From: Streptomyces hygroscopicus
GTDB lineage: Bacteria > Actinomycetota > Actinomycetes > Streptomycetales > Streptomycetaceae
Length of the DNA stretch: 64,000 nt
Assembly (NCBI GenBank): GCA_002021875.1
Contig: CP018627.1
Location: 9,176,001 to 9,240,000 of the forward strand
Reading direction: 5' to 3'
The notes beneath the pieces are model-generated. The model was not told the DNA's origin, searched no databases, and saw only the letters and a program-made list of their open reading frames with translations. A program made the position numbers and the translations under genes. Each line of letters opens with the position of its first letter. Positions within the stretch are counted from its first letter, which is position 1. This document shows, in pieces, positions 17,403-26,654 of the stretch.

Positions 17403-19022
17403 TCAGCCCAGCAGTTCGTACGCGGGCAGCGTCAGGAACTCCGTGTAGTCCGCGTCCAGCGCGACCCTCAGCAGCAGATCGTGCGCCTGGCTCCACTTGC
17501 CCGCGGCGAAGGCGTCCTCGCCGACCTCCTCGCGGATCGCCGCCAGCTCCTCGGCGGCGACCTTACGGACAAGATCGGCGGTGGCCTTCTCGCCGTTCTC
17601 GAAGACCACCCCCGCGTTGACCCACTGCCAGATCTGGGAGCGGGAGATCTCGGCGGTGGCCGCGTCCTCCATCAGGTTGAAGATCGCGACGGCGCCGAGG
17701 CCGCGCAGCCACGCCTCGATATAGCGGGTGCCGACCTGCACGGCGTTGCGCAGGCCGTCATGCGTGGGCTTGGCGTCGAGCGACGCGACGTCGATCAGCT
17801 CGGCCGCGGTGACCCGGACGTCCTCGCGCAGCCGGTCCTTCTGGTGCGGCCGGTCGCCGAGGACCGCGTCGAAGGAGGCGCGGGCGACCGGGACCAGATC
17901 CGGATGGGCGACCCAGGAGCCGTCGAAACCGTCGTTCGCCTCACGGTCCTTGTCGGCCTTGACCTTGTCGAACGCGACCGCGTTGACCTCGGGGTCGCGG
18001 CGCGAGGGGATGAAGGCCGCCATGCCGCCGATCGCGTGCGCGCCGCGCTTGTGGCAGGTGCGGACGAGCAGTTCGGTATAGGCGCGCATGAACGGGGCGG
18101 TCATCGTGACCGCGTTGCGGTCCGGGAGGACGAAACCGGGGCCGCCGTCGCGGAAGTTCTTGACGATGGAGAAGAGATAGTCCCAGCGGCCCGCGTTGAG
18201 CCCGGAGGCGTGGTCGCGGAGCTCGTAGAGGATCTCGTCCATCTCGTACGCCGCCGTGATCGTCTCGATCAGAACGGTGGCGCGGATCGTCCCTTGCGGA
18301 AGCGAGAGATGGTCCTGTGCGAAGACGAAGACGTCGTTCCAGAGGCGGGCCTCGAGATGCGACTCGGTCTTGGGGAGGTAGAAGTACGGCCCCTTGCCCT
18401 GGGCGAGCAGCCGGCGGGCGTTGTGGAAGAAGTACAGCCCGAAGTCGACCAGGGCGCCGGGGACGGGGCGGCCGTCGGCGGCCCGCAGATGGCGCTCGTC
18501 GAGATGCCAGCCGCGCGGCCGGGTGACGACGGTGGCCAGCACATCGTCGGGCCGCAGTGCGTAGCTCTTGCCCTCGGGGGAGGTGAAGTCGATCCGGCGC
18601 TCATAGGCGTCGATCAGATTGAGCTGGCCGCCGATCACATTCGACCAGGTGGGGGCGGAGGCGTCCTCGAAGTCGGCGAGCCAGACCTTGGCGCCCGAGT
18701 TGAGGGCGTTGATGGTCATCTTGCGGTCGGTGGGGCCGGTGATCTCCACCCGGCGGTCCTCGAGGGCGGGCGGGGCGGGGGCGACGCGCCAGTCGGGGTC
18801 GTCGCGGATGTGGGCCGTCTCCGGGAGGAAGTCCAGGGTGCTGGTGCGGGCGATCTCGGCGCGGCGCTCCGCGCGGCGCGCGAGCAGCTCGTCCCGGAGC
18901 GGGGTGAAGCGGTGGTGGAGCTCGGCCAGGAAGGCCAGGGCCGCGTCGGTCAGCACCTCCCCCTGACGCTCCAGCGGTTCGGCGTCGACGATGGCCAGCG
19001 GGGAAGGCGCTGGTGCGGACAT
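17403..19022 (-). CDS. aceB: Malate synthase A
   Basis: Protein of 539 residues. It condenses glyoxylate with acetyl-CoA to give malate. Family landmarks: [95 protein letters not shown] (holding the Mg2+-binding Glu), [21 protein letters not shown] and [17 protein letters not shown] GGMAAFIPS. Length and the absence of the extra domain place it in the A isoform. There is no isocitrate lyase gene beside it. Its position next to allR and the allantoin genes indicates it disposes of glyoxylate from purine breakdown. The promoter at 19081-19109 carries two operator-like palindromes. Confidence 0.96.
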   Translation of the reverse strand: MSAPAPSPLAIVDAEPLERQGEVLTDAALAFLAELHHRFTPLRDELLARRAERRAEIARTSTLDFLPETAHIRDDPDWRVAPAPPALEDRRVEITGPTDRKMTINALNSGAKVWLADFEDASAPTWSNVIGGQLNLIDAYERRIDFTSPEGKSYALRPDDVLATVVTRPRGWHLDERHLRAADGRPVPGALVDFGLYFFHNARRLLAQGKGPYFYLPKTESHLEARLWNDVFVFAQDHLSLPQGTIRATVLIETITAAYEMDEILYELRDHASGLNAGRWDYLFSIVKNFRDGGPGFVLPDRNAVTMTAPFMRAYTELLVRTCHKRGAHAIGGMAAFIPSRRDPEVNAVAFDKVKADKDREANDGFDGSWVAHPDLVPVARASFDAVLGDRPHQKDRLREDVRVTAAELIDVASLDAKPTHDGLRNAVQVGTRYIEAWLRGLGAVAIFNLMEDAATAEISRSQIWQWVNAGVVFENGEKATADLVRKVAAEELAAIREEVGEDAFAAGKWSQAHDLLLRVALDADYTEFLTLPAYELLG

Positions 19023-19080
19023 GGGCTGTCACTCCTTAGACGAGTCTCAGCTGGACGCTCGCAGTGATTCTGTCTTGTGG

Positions 19081-19109
19081 ATAATAAGTTTCTCATAGTG
19101 GAAGTTCAA
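19081..19109 (-). promoter_or_regulatory. aceB promoter
   Basis: Read on the minus strand: -35 TTGAAC (19109-19104), 17-bp spacer, -10 TATTAT (19086-19081), giving a start near 19074 and a leader of about 50 nt. The spacer itself is TTCCACTATGAGAAACT, whose first 15 bases resemble the TTCC-N7-GGAA palindromes at the racemase and allB promoters. Confidence 0.72.
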
Positions 19110-19120
19110 TCTTCTGTTGA
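19106..19120. promoter_or_regulatory. Palindromic operator TCAAC-N5-RTTGA before aceB
   Basis: On the minus strand TCAACAGAAGATTGA: the same 15-bp palindrome as before uraD and allB, with one arm mismatch. An outer palindrome GTTCAA / TTGAAC spans 19104-19122. It overlaps the -35 element. Confidence 0.6.
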
Positions 19121-19148
19121 ACGCCGCGTCCGTTGCCCCCTCGACGTC

Positions 19149-19757
19149 TCATTCCAGCAGCGTCAAGTCCTCGGGGGTGTCGATGTCGTCCGTACGGGCG
19201 ATATCCGAGCAGTCGACGAGCGTGATCGCGGACTGATGCGCCCGCAGATAGGCGCGTGCCCCCCGGTCGCCCTCCGCACTCGCCGTGATATCCGCCCACC
19301 GGTCCGCGCCGAACAGCACCGGATGCCCCCGCTCCCCGCCGTACGCGGCGGCCGCCAGGGTCGACGGCGAGCGATACGCGGCCACCACCCGCGCCACGGC
19401 CTCGGCGCCGATCCCCGGCTGGTCCACCAGCGCGATCAGCGCCGCCCGCGCCCCCGTACCGGCCAGTGAGCCGAGCCCGGCCCGCAGCGAGGAGCCCATG
19501 CCCTGCTCCCAGTCGGGGTTGTCGACCAGGACATACCCGGGCAGCCGGGCCCGTGCCCGTACGGTCTCGGCCGCGGCGCCCAGCACGATGTGCACGGGCG
19601 CGCAGCCGCCCTCGCGCAGCGCCCGCGCGGCGTGCTCCACCAGCGGCCGCCCCCGATGCGTCAAAAGGGCTTTGGGGCGCCCGCCCAGCCGCCGGCCGCC
19701 CCCGGCCGCCAGTACGATCCCGGCGACCTGCGCGGAGTCATCCGTTGTGCGATCCAT
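19149..19757 (-). CDS. MobA-like NTP transferase (molybdenum cofactor cytidylyltransferase type)
   Basis: Protein of 202 residues. The N-terminus has the nucleotide-binding loop VAGIVLAAGGGRRLGGRPKALL; the middle has VDNPDWEQGMGSSLRAGL and ALIALVDQPGI, with the metal-binding Asp, and GHPVLFG. GMGSSL with VDQP is typical of the MocA/CoxI-type branch, which cytidylylates molybdopterin to supply xanthine-dehydrogenase-family enzymes. That fits a purine catabolism locus and the molybdoenzyme at 59-62.7 kb. It lies upstream of aceB on the same strand, but the aceB promoter lies between them. Confidence 0.8.
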   Translation of the reverse strand: MDRTTDDSAQVAGIVLAAGGGRRLGGRPKALLTHRGRPLVEHAARALREGGCAPVHIVLGAAAETVRARARLPGYVLVDNPDWEQGMGSSLRAGLGSLAGTGARAALIALVDQPGIGAEAVARVVAAYRSPSTLAAAAYGGERGHPVLFGADRWADITASAEGDRGARAYLRAHQSAITLVDCSDIARTDDIDTPEDLTLLE

Positions 19758-20029
19758 GGGCCCTGCTTACCGCACCTGGGGGCCGTGCGGGGGCTTCATC
19801 CCAGCCGGTCTGATTTTCGCTCTCCGTATAGCGCGTCGTGCACTGAGTGGCGTTAACTGATCCGCGGCCCCTTGTGTCCGAATCCACGCGAGGTGGAGGG
19901 CTGGGGCGGCCATGCGGGAAGGGGCAGGCTGTGGGAGAGGGCGCGAGGGGGCGAAGGGCAGTGTTGGCCAACGATGGCGCGAGGCTCTGGGGTGAACCCG
20001 GTGCCTTGTCAGTGGAGGGCGCCGCAGTC

Positions 20030-20347
20030 GTGGAAGCCAGGCGAGTGGCGAGCACCGATGACGATCCGAGGGCGGCCGAGCTGCGCCGTGCCGTGGCCCG
20101 GCTCAGGCGTGATCTGGCCGCCCACCCGGCGGAATTACCGGACCGGGCGATCGCGGACGACGAGCTGGCCGCGCTCGATGCCATGGCCCGCACCGGCGCA
20201 CCGGAGCTGCACCGCCTGCGCCGCTCGCTGCTGCTCATCGCGGGCGCGCTGGGCTCGGTCAGCGCACTGGGCTCCGCCCTGACGGGCGTCCGCGCGGCGA
20301 TCGACCAGTTCAACAACGTGCCGCAGCCGGGCAGAGGGCGAGACTGA
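20030..20347 (+). CDS. Small conserved actinobacterial protein (DUF5955-like)
   Basis: Protein of 105 residues from a GTG with GGAGGG 10 nt upstream; the frame is open further back but those residues are Gly/Arg-rich and look non-coding. It has an acidic/basic helical region (DDPRAAELRRAVARLRRDLAAHPAELPDRAIADDELAALDAMA) and a hydrophobic helix LRRSLLLIAGALGSVSALGSALTGVRAAIDQF. The pattern matches small Streptomyces proteins that I recall as DUF5955. Function unknown; it lies between aceB/mobA and allR, which it faces. Confidence 0.6.
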   Translation: MEARRVASTDDDPRAAELRRAVARLRRDLAAHPAELPDRAIADDELAALDAMARTGAPELHRLRRSLLLIAGALGSVSALGSALTGVRAAIDQFNNVPQPGRGRD

Positions 20348-20628
20348 GCGGGGCCCGTGGTCCCGCCCGGCCGCGGGCGGCCCTGTGGCTTTGCCCCCGT
20401 TGCCCCGCCCGCCCCGGTGGCCAGCTCCCCATGGCCTTCCGCCGGGCGATGGGACGACGCGTGCGTCGAGCGGGATGCCCGGCCGCGCACCTGCGTCGAG
20501 TTGGGACGCCCGGTTGCCCGGTGGTGCTTCCGGTAGCGCCGACACCGCACTCGGTCCCGTGCGCCCCGCGCAGGCCGCACCTCATCGAGCCGCGCGGACG
20601 GTGGCCCGCCCGCCGGTCCCCTCCGCCG

Positions 20629-21420
20629 TCAGGCGGACCCGGTGCTGGCCAGCGCCCCCGACAGCTCGACCGCGACCTCCTTGAGGATCGGCACGATCTG
20701 CTGTGTGGCCTCGTCCGTCACCCGGCCCGCCGGGCCCGAGATGGAGATGGCCGCCGGTGCGGGGGAGTCGGGCACCGGGACCGCGAGGCAGCGCACGCCC
20801 ATCTCCTGCTCGTTGTCGTCCACCGCGTAGCCCTGCTCGTGGACCTGCCGCAGCGCGTCGAGGAACTCGTCCGGCGAGGTGATCGTCTTCTCGGTCACCG
20901 CGGGCATGCCGGTACGGGCCAGCAGGGCGCGCACCTCCTCGGGGGGCGTGCTCGCCAGCAGCGCCTTGCCGACGCCCGTGGTGTGGGGCAGCACCCGCCG
21001 CCCGACCTCGGTGAACATCCGCATCGAGTGGCGCGAGGGCACCTGCGCCACGTACACCACCTCATCGCCGTCCAGCAGCGCCATGTTCGCGGTCTCGCCG
21101 GTCTCCTCCACCAGCCGCGCCAGATACGGCCGCGCCCAGGTGCCCAGCAGCCGGGCCGAGCTCTCGCCGAGCCGGATCAGCCGGGGCCCGAGGGCATAGC
21201 GGCGGTTGGGCTGCTGGCGTACATAGCCGCAGGCCACCAGCGTGCGCATCAGCCGGTGAATGGTGGGCAGCGGCAGCCCACTGCTGGTGGAGAGCTCGCT
21301 CAGCCCGACCTCGCCCCCGGCGTCGGCCATCCGCTCCAGCAGGTCGAAGGCGCGCTCCAGGGACTGGACGCCACCGGATCCGGCGGTGGTGGCGGCGGTC
21401 TTGGACTCGGCGGACGGCAC
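20629..21420 (-). CDS. allR: IclR-family repressor of allantoin catabolism
   Basis: Protein of 263 residues from a GTG with AAAGGAA upstream; the 13-codon upstream extension lacks a ribosome site. N-terminal winged helix (SLERAFDLLERMADAGGEVGLSELSTSSGLPLPTIHRLMRTLVACGYV) and a C-terminal IclR ligand domain (LPHTTGVGKALLAS, MGVRCLAVPV, AISISGPAGRVT). In Streptomyces coelicolor an IclR protein at the same kind of locus (AllR) represses allantoin and malate synthase genes and responds to pathway intermediates; the gene order here makes the same role likely. It is divergent from the racemase gene. Confidence 0.85.
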   Translation of the reverse strand: MPSAESKTAATTAGSGGVQSLERAFDLLERMADAGGEVGLSELSTSSGLPLPTIHRLMRTLVACGYVRQQPNRRYALGPRLIRLGESSARLLGTWARPYLARLVEETGETANMALLDGDEVVYVAQVPSRHSMRMFTEVGRRVLPHTTGVGKALLASTPPEEVRALLARTGMPAVTEKTITSPDEFLDALRQVHEQGYAVDDNEQEMGVRCLAVPVPDSPAPAAISISGPAGRVTDEATQQIVPILKEVAVELSGALASTGSA

Positions 21421-21605
21421 GTCGGTGTTCCTTTCACAGCGGTCGGCACCGGCCCGCATACGGTGACGATCCGCTGCCGACCGGCCACGGGCAGCCTACC
21501 GGTCCCCGGCGAAGCCCACAGCGGGCTTGCACTGACGGTCCGCGCCGGTCACGGCGGGTGTGCCGGACCGGCCGGGGACTGGCCGCTCCCGGACACGGGG
21601 GCCCC

Positions 21606-21634
21606 TTGACCGCGGGGACATCGCTGGCTAGATT
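21606..21634 (+). promoter_or_regulatory. Promoter of the racemase/permease genes
   Basis: -35 TTGACC at 21606-21611, 17-bp spacer, -10 TAGATT at 21629-21634; predicted start near 21641, about 45 nt before the ATG. Confidence 0.7.
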
Positions 21635-21654
21635 TCTGCGGCGCGAAATTACCT

Positions 21655-21669
21655 TTCCATTGTATGGAA
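21655..21669. promoter_or_regulatory. Palindrome TTCCA-N5-TGGAA downstream of the start point
   Basis: TTCCATTGTATGGAA, arms perfect, at about +15 to +29 of the predicted transcript. It shares the TTCC-N7-GGAA form with the palindrome before allB and, less exactly, with the aceB promoter spacer. Candidate AllR operator (inference). Confidence 0.5.
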
Positions 21670-21685
21670 TCGCCAGGGGAGCTCC

Positions 21686-22420
21686 ATGCGCATTCTCGTG
21701 CTGAACCCCAACACCACCGTCTCCATGACGGCAGCGATCCGGGCCATCGCGGAGGCGAGTGCGAGCCCCGGCACCGAGATTGTCGCGACCGAGCCGCTGT
21801 GGGGGCCGGAGTCGATCGAGGGCCACTTCGAGGGATGTCTCAGCGCCGCCGCCGTACTGGACCGGCTGGCCACCTGGGACGAACCCTTCGACGCCCTGGT
21901 GATGGCGGGGTTCGGTGAACCGGGCCGCGAGGCGGCGCAGGAACTCCTCGACGTGCCGGTCCTCGACATCACCGAGTCCGCCGCCCAGATGGCCATGATG
22001 CTCGGCCATGCCTACGGGGTCGTCACCACCCTGGACCGGGCCGTTCCGCAGATCCGGGACCGGCTGCTGGTGGCGGGGCTGCTGGGGCGCTGCGCGGCGG
22101 TGCGCGGCACCGGCCTCGGCGTCCTGGAGCTGGAGGCGGACCCGGAGCGGACCGTGGAGCGAATCGTCCGGACCGCGCGTGAGGTCGTGGAGCGGGACGG
22201 CGCCGAGGTCATCTGTCTGGGGTGCGGCGGCATGGCGGGGCTCCAGGAGCGGGTCTCGGCGGCGCTGGGCGGGGTTCCGGTGGTGGACGGCGTCGCCGCC
22301 GCGGTGCGTTTCGCCGAGGCGGTCGTCGGGCTCGGGCTCTCCACCAGCAAGGTGCGCGCCTTCGCCGCGCCCCGTCCCAAGGCCATCGGCGGCTGGCCCA
22401 TCAGCGCCCGCCCGTCCTGA
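21686..22420 (+). CDS. Hydantoin/allantoin racemase-like protein (Asp/Glu racemase family)
   Basis: Protein of 244 residues beginning MRILVLNPNTT, the standard start of the hydantoin racemase family, with AGGGGAG upstream. The second catalytic cysteine is present in ICLGCGGM (C180). The first, normally in an ACFGD-like motif at about residue 76, is replaced: the protein reads VMAGFGEPG with Gly at position 75. Two-base racemization therefore cannot work in the usual way; it may be one-sided, use another residue, or be a different reaction. Context (permease, allantoinase and allantoicase downstream) points to interconversion or sensing of allantoin. Confidence 0.78.
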   Translation: MRILVLNPNTTVSMTAAIRAIAEASASPGTEIVATEPLWGPESIEGHFEGCLSAAAVLDRLATWDEPFDALVMAGFGEPGREAAQELLDVPVLDITESAAQMAMMLGHAYGVVTTLDRAVPQIRDRLLVAGLLGRCAAVRGTGLGVLELEADPERTVERIVRTAREVVERDGAEVICLGCGGMAGLQERVSAALGGVPVVDGVAAAVRFAEAVVGLGLSTSKVRAFAAPRPKAIGGWPISARPS

Positions 22421-22543
22421 ATCCGAGGGTTTTCCGATCCGCGATCCGAGGGTTTCCGATCCGCCGGGCGGACCGGGCCCACGGGCGACGTTCACGGCAA
22501 CTCCCGCGTAATCGATCGGCAACACCTTCGCGGCACCGTCATG

Positions 22544-22559
22544 CGGAAAAGAATTTCCG
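22544..22559. promoter_or_regulatory. Inverted repeat before the NCS1 permease
   Basis: CGGAAA-N4-TTTCCG, perfect 6-bp arms, 23 bp before the permease ATG. The half-sites (GGAA/TTCC) are those of the neighbouring palindromes but in the opposite order. It may be a regulatory site or a short mRNA hairpin. Confidence 0.35.
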
Positions 22560-22581
22560 TCCCAGTTCCCCGGAGGGCGCC

Positions 22582-24069
22582 ATGGCATCACCCGCCACAC
22601 CAGACCCCCGTCTCTATAACGAGGACCTCGCCCCCGCCGTGGAGCGCACCTGGGGGACGTACAGCATCTTCGCCATGTGGATGTCGGACACCCACGCGAT
22701 CAGCAACTACGCCTTCGCGGCGAGCCTGTTCGTGCTGGGGCTGCCGACCTGGGAGGTGTTCCTGTCCCTGCTGGCCGGAGTCACCATCCTCTACTGGTTC
22801 ATGAACCGCATGGGCCACGCCGGCCACCGCACCGGGGTGCCGTTCCCGGTCCTGGCGCGGGCCAGCTGGGGTGTGTACGGGGCCAACATTCCCGCCCTGC
22901 TGCGGGCGGTGATGGCGGTCGCCTGGTACGGCATCCAGACCTGGCTGGCCTCCGAAGCCCTGGTCCTCCTAGGCGTCCAGTTGGCGCCCTCGCTCGCCGA
23001 CTACGACCACGACTCCATCCTTGGTCTGTCCACCCTCGGCTGGATCGCCTTCCTGGTGATGTGGCTGCTGCAGGCGGTGCTGCTCACCCGGGGCATGGAG
23101 TTCATCCGCAAGGTGCAGGACCTGGCCACCGGCCCGGTCGTCTGGCTGGTGATGCTCGCGCTCGCCGTATGGCTGATCGCCAAGGCGGGCGGGGACATCT
23201 CGCTCACCGACAGCCTGACCGGGCTCAGCGGGGGCGAGCAGCTCCATCAGAGCCTGATCGCGGTCAGCCTGACGGTCGCCACCTTCCTCACCCTCGTGCT
23301 CAACTACGCCGACTTCGCGCGGTTCACCCCGGACCACCGGGCCTACCGGCGCGGCAATCTGCTCGGGCTGCCGGTGAACTTCACCGCCTTCGCCGTCGTC
23401 TCCGTGCTGATGACGGCCGGCACGATCTCGGTGTTCGGTGCGGCGATCTCCGATCCGGTCGAGATCATCGCGAAGATCGACAACCCCGTGGTCACGGTGC
23501 TCGGCGCGCTGTCGTTCATGGTCGCCACCATCGGCATCAACGTCGTCGCCAACTTCGTCTCGCCCGCGTACGACTTCGCCAATCTCGCGCCGAAGTATCT
23601 CGACTTCCGGCGCGGCGGCATGATCACGGCGGTGCTCGCGATCGTGGTCATGCCGTGGAAGCTCTACTCCAGCCCGATCGTCATCCAGTACTTCCTGGGC
23701 GCCCTCGGCGCCTTCCTCGGCCCGCTGGTCGCCATCCTGCTCGTGGACTACTACCTGGTGCGGCGCGGCCATATCGACGTCGACGCGCTCTTCAGCGCCG
23801 ATGCGTCGGGCGCGTACTACTACCGCAAGGGCTTCAATCCGGAGGCGATCATCGCCTTCGTGCCCTCGGCCGCGATATCGGCGGTGCTGGCCTTGGTCAA
23901 GGGGTTCGAGGACCTGGCCCCGTTCTCCTGGGTCTTCGGAATGGCCCTCGCCGGGGGTATCTATGCCCTGAGGTCCGCGAGGATCCGGACCGGCGGGACA
24001 GGGGTCGATGCGCCGATTCCGTCGCAGGTCGCGGTAGGTGGGGCCTTGACCGGGCCGTCCACCGAGTGA
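22582..24069 (+). CDS. NCS1-family permease, probably for allantoin
   Basis: Protein of 495 residues, ATG with CGGAGGG 4-9 nt upstream. About 12 membrane segments. NCS1 landmarks: LYNEDLAP near the N-terminus, WTYSIF-like WGTYSIFAMWMSDTHAISNYAFA in helix 1, PFPVLARASWGVYGANIPALLRAVMAVAWYGIQTW in helix 3, and LNYADFARF. This family carries purine bases, allantoin, hydantoins, thiamine or pyridoxine. The position between the racemase and allantoinase makes allantoin the best guess. 161 bp after the racemase, same strand. Confidence 0.85.
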   Translation: MASPATPDPRLYNEDLAPAVERTWGTYSIFAMWMSDTHAISNYAFAASLFVLGLPTWEVFLSLLAGVTILYWFMNRMGHAGHRTGVPFPVLARASWGVYGANIPALLRAVMAVAWYGIQTWLASEALVLLGVQLAPSLADYDHDSILGLSTLGWIAFLVMWLLQAVLLTRGMEFIRKVQDLATGPVVWLVMLALAVWLIAKAGGDISLTDSLTGLSGGEQLHQSLIAVSLTVATFLTLVLNYADFARFTPDHRAYRRGNLLGLPVNFTAFAVVSVLMTAGTISVFGAAISDPVEIIAKIDNPVVTVLGALSFMVATIGINVVANFVSPAYDFANLAPKYLDFRRGGMITAVLAIVVMPWKLYSSPIVIQYFLGALGAFLGPLVAILLVDYYLVRRGHIDVDALFSADASGAYYYRKGFNPEAIIAFVPSAAISAVLALVKGFEDLAPFSWVFGMALAGGIYALRSARIRTGGTGVDAPIPSQVAVGGALTGPSTE

Positions 24070-24074
24070 ATCAT

Positions 24075-24089
24075 TCAACGGAAAGTTGA
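24075..24089. promoter_or_regulatory. Palindromic operator TCAAC-N5-GTTGA before allB
   Basis: TCAACGGAAAGTTGA, perfect 5-bp arms with a 5-nt purine centre, 5 bp after the permease stop. Third member of the set with 12105-12119 and 19106-19120. Confidence 0.65.
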
Positions 24090-24106
24090 TTCCGTTTCGC
24101 GGAATC
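24088..24106. promoter_or_regulatory. Palindrome GATTCCG-N5-CGGAATC before allB
   Basis: Perfect 7-bp arms around TTTCG; the core TTCCG-N5-CGGAA resembles the site at 21655-21669. It overlaps the preceding TCAAC palindrome by 2 bp, so two proteins or two dimers could compete here. Confidence 0.6.
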
Positions 24107-24134
24107 GGCGAGGGTGGAGGCGAGGAGGATATCG

Positions 24135-25496
24135 GTGCCCGACGTGGAGTTGGTGCTGCGCTCGGCCAGGGTGGTCACGCCGGACGGACTGCGCGCGGCC
24201 TCCGTGTCCGTCGCCGGCGGCCGCATCGTGGCCGTCGGGCCGTACGACACCCCGGACCCGGACGGCGCGAGGGTCGAGGACCTCGGCGACGACGTCCTGC
24301 TCCCCGGCCTCGTCGACACCCACGTCCATGTCAACGACCCCGGCCGCACCGCCTGGGAGGGGTTCGGCTCCGCCACCCGCGCCGGCGCGGCCGGCGGCGT
24401 CACCACCCTCGTCGACATGCCGCTCAACAGCGTCCCGCCGACCACCACCGTCCCGGCCCTGGAGGTCAAACGGGCCGTCGCCCGGCGGTCGGCCCATGTC
24501 GACATCGGGTTCTGGGGCGGCGCCGTGCCCGGGAACGTCCCGGACCTGGAGCCGCTGCACGACGCGGGCGTCCTCGGCTTCAAGGCGTTCCTGCTCCCCT
24601 CCGGTGTGGACGAGTTTCCGCCGCTCGCCCCCGACCAGCTCCAGACCGCCCTCCGCGAGATCGCGGGCTTCGGCGGACTGCTGATCGTCCACGCCGAGGA
24701 CCCCCATCTCATCGACGGCGCCCCGCCGCCGACCGGCCCCCGCTACACCGACTTCCTCGCCTCACGCCCGCGCGCCGCCGAGAACGAGGCCATCGTGGGC
24801 CTCATCGCCCTCGCCCACGAGCTGGACGCCCGCGTCCACGTCCTGCACCTCTCGTCCGCCGACGCGCTGCCGCTGATCGCCGACGCCCGCCGTGAGGGCG
24901 TCCGGATCACCGTGGAGACCTGCCCGCACTTCCTGACCCTCACCGCCGAGGAAGTCCCCGACGGCGCCACGGAGTTCAAATGCTGTCCGCCCATAAGGGA
25001 GGCCGCCAACCAGGACGCGCTGTGGGCGGGCCTGGCGGCCGGGGAGATCGACTGCGTCGTCTCCGACCACTCGCCCTGTACGGCCGACCTCAAGGTGGAC
25101 GACTTCGGGCGGGCCTGGGGCGGCATCTCCTCGCTCCAGCTCGGCCTCCCCGCCGTCTGGACGGCGGCCCGGCGGCGCGGCCACACCCTCCACGACGTGG
25201 CCCGCTGGATGTCCACCGGCCCCGCCGCGCTCGTCGGCCTCGACCGTAAGGGCGCCATCGAGGCCGGCCGCGACGCCGACTTCGCGGTCCTCGCCCCCGA
25301 CGAGACCTTCACCGTCGACCCCGCCGCCCTGCACCACCGCAACCAGGTCACCGCCTACGCGGGCAGAACGCTCTACGGCGTCGTACGGTCCACCTGGCTG
25401 CGCGGCCGGAAGATCGCCGAACATGGCGCGATCGCCGACCGTGGCGCGACGAGCGAACCCACCGGCCGACTCCTGGAAAGGCAGCCCCGCACATGA
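24135..25496 (+). CDS. allB: Allantoinase
   Basis: Protein of 453 residues from a GTG with GAGGAGGA 5 nt upstream; the ATG seven codons earlier lacks that spacing. It hydrolyses allantoin to allantoate in the cytoplasm. Binuclear metal site of the dihydroorotase/allantoinase type: [11 protein letters not shown] (H63, H65), carboxylatable lysine in LGFKAFL (K150), HAEDP (H186), [10 protein letters not shown], and VVSDHSPC with the catalytic Asp. ATGA overlap with the allantoicase gene indicates translational coupling. Confidence 0.95.
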   Translation: MPDVELVLRSARVVTPDGLRAASVSVAGGRIVAVGPYDTPDPDGARVEDLGDDVLLPGLVDTHVHVNDPGRTAWEGFGSATRAGAAGGVTTLVDMPLNSVPPTTTVPALEVKRAVARRSAHVDIGFWGGAVPGNVPDLEPLHDAGVLGFKAFLLPSGVDEFPPLAPDQLQTALREIAGFGGLLIVHAEDPHLIDGAPPPTGPRYTDFLASRPRAAENEAIVGLIALAHELDARVHVLHLSSADALPLIADARREGVRITVETCPHFLTLTAEEVPDGATEFKCCPPIREAANQDALWAGLAAGEIDCVVSDHSPCTADLKVDDFGRAWGGISSLQLGLPAVWTAARRRGHTLHDVARWMSTGPAALVGLDRKGAIEAGRDADFAVLAPDETFTVDPAALHHRNQVTAYAGRTLYGVVRSTWLRGRKIAEHGAIADRGATSEPTGRLLERQPRT

Positions 25497-26641
25497 CCGC
25501 GCCGACCCCCCGCTTCACCGGCGACGCCGCCCCGTACGGCGGTGGCGATCCGTACGCCGACTACCGGACCGCCGACCTCCCCTTCACCCACCTCGTGGAC
25601 CTGGCCGACCGGCGGCTCGGCGGAAGCGCGGTCGCGGCCAACGACGAGTTCTTCGCCGAGCGCGAGAATCTGCTGAAGCCCGAACCCCCGCACTTCGACC
25701 CCGCCGCCTTCGGCCACAAGGGCAAGGTCATGGACGGCTGGGAGACCCGGCGGCGGCGCGGAGCCTCCGCCGACACCCCGCATCCGGCCGAGGACGACCA
25801 CGACTGGGCCCTGATCCGCCTCGGCGCGCCCGGCGTCGTCCACGGCATCGTCGTCGACACCGCCCACTTCCGCGGCAACTACCCGCGGGCGGTGAGCGTC
25901 GAGGCGACGGCGGTGGACGGCACCCCGTCCCCCGAGGAACTCCTCGCCGACGACGTCGTATGGACGGAACTCGTCCCCCATACGCGGATCGGCGGCCACG
26001 CGGCCAACGGCTTCCCGGTCTCCGTAGGCCGCCGCTTCACCCACCTCCGCCTCAAGCAGCACCCCGACGGCGGCATCGCCCGGCTCCGCGTCCACGGCGA
26101 GGTCGCCCCCGACCCGGCGTGGCTCACCGCGCTCGGCACCTTCGACGTGGTGGCGCTGGAGCACGGCGGCGCGGCCGAGGACGCCTCCGACCGCTTCTAC
26201 TCCCCGCCCGCCAACTCCATCCAGCCCGGCCGCTCCCACAAGATGGACGAGGGCTGGGAGACCCGCCGCCGCCGCGACACGGGCCACGACTGGGTCCGCT
26301 ACCGCCTCACCGCCCAGGCGTCCCTGCGCGCCGTGGAGATCGACACCGGCTGCTACAAGGGCAACGCACCGGGCTGGGCGGCGCTGTACGGCCTCGACGC
26401 CACCTCCGGCGCGGACCCGGCCGACCACACCTCCCCGGCCTGGACCGAACTCCTGCCCCGCACCCGCCTCCAGCCCGATACGGTCCACCGCTTCCTCCTC
26501 GACGCGGCCCCGCCGGTGACCCACGTCCGGATCGACATCTACCCGGACGGCGGCGTCGCCCGCCTGCGACTGCACGGGGCCCTGACCGAGCACGGCGCGC
26601 AGCGGCTCGCCGCCCGCCACGCGGAGCTGAGCGGCGCCTGA
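25493..26641 (+). CDS. alc: Allantoicase
   Basis: Protein of 382 residues. It splits allantoate into ureidoglycolate and urea. The two-fold repeat that defines the family is visible: [14 protein letters not shown] ... [28 protein letters not shown] in the first half and [14 protein letters not shown] ... [33 protein letters not shown] in the second, each ending [19 protein letters not shown] / [19 protein letters not shown]. It follows allB with a 4-bp overlap. No ureidoglycolate lyase gene is seen in the window, so the last step to glyoxylate must be encoded elsewhere. Confidence 0.95.
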   Translation: MTAPTPRFTGDAAPYGGGDPYADYRTADLPFTHLVDLADRRLGGSAVAANDEFFAERENLLKPEPPHFDPAAFGHKGKVMDGWETRRRRGASADTPHPAEDDHDWALIRLGAPGVVHGIVVDTAHFRGNYPRAVSVEATAVDGTPSPEELLADDVVWTELVPHTRIGGHAANGFPVSVGRRFTHLRLKQHPDGGIARLRVHGEVAPDPAWLTALGTFDVVALEHGGAAEDASDRFYSPPANSIQPGRSHKMDEGWETRRRRDTGHDWVRYRLTAQASLRAVEIDTGCYKGNAPGWAALYGLDATSGADPADHTSPAWTELLPRTRLQPDTVHRFLLDAAPPVTHVRIDIYPDGGVARLRLHGALTEHGAQRLAARHAELSGA

Positions 26642-26654
26642 GCGTTGTCTCCCC

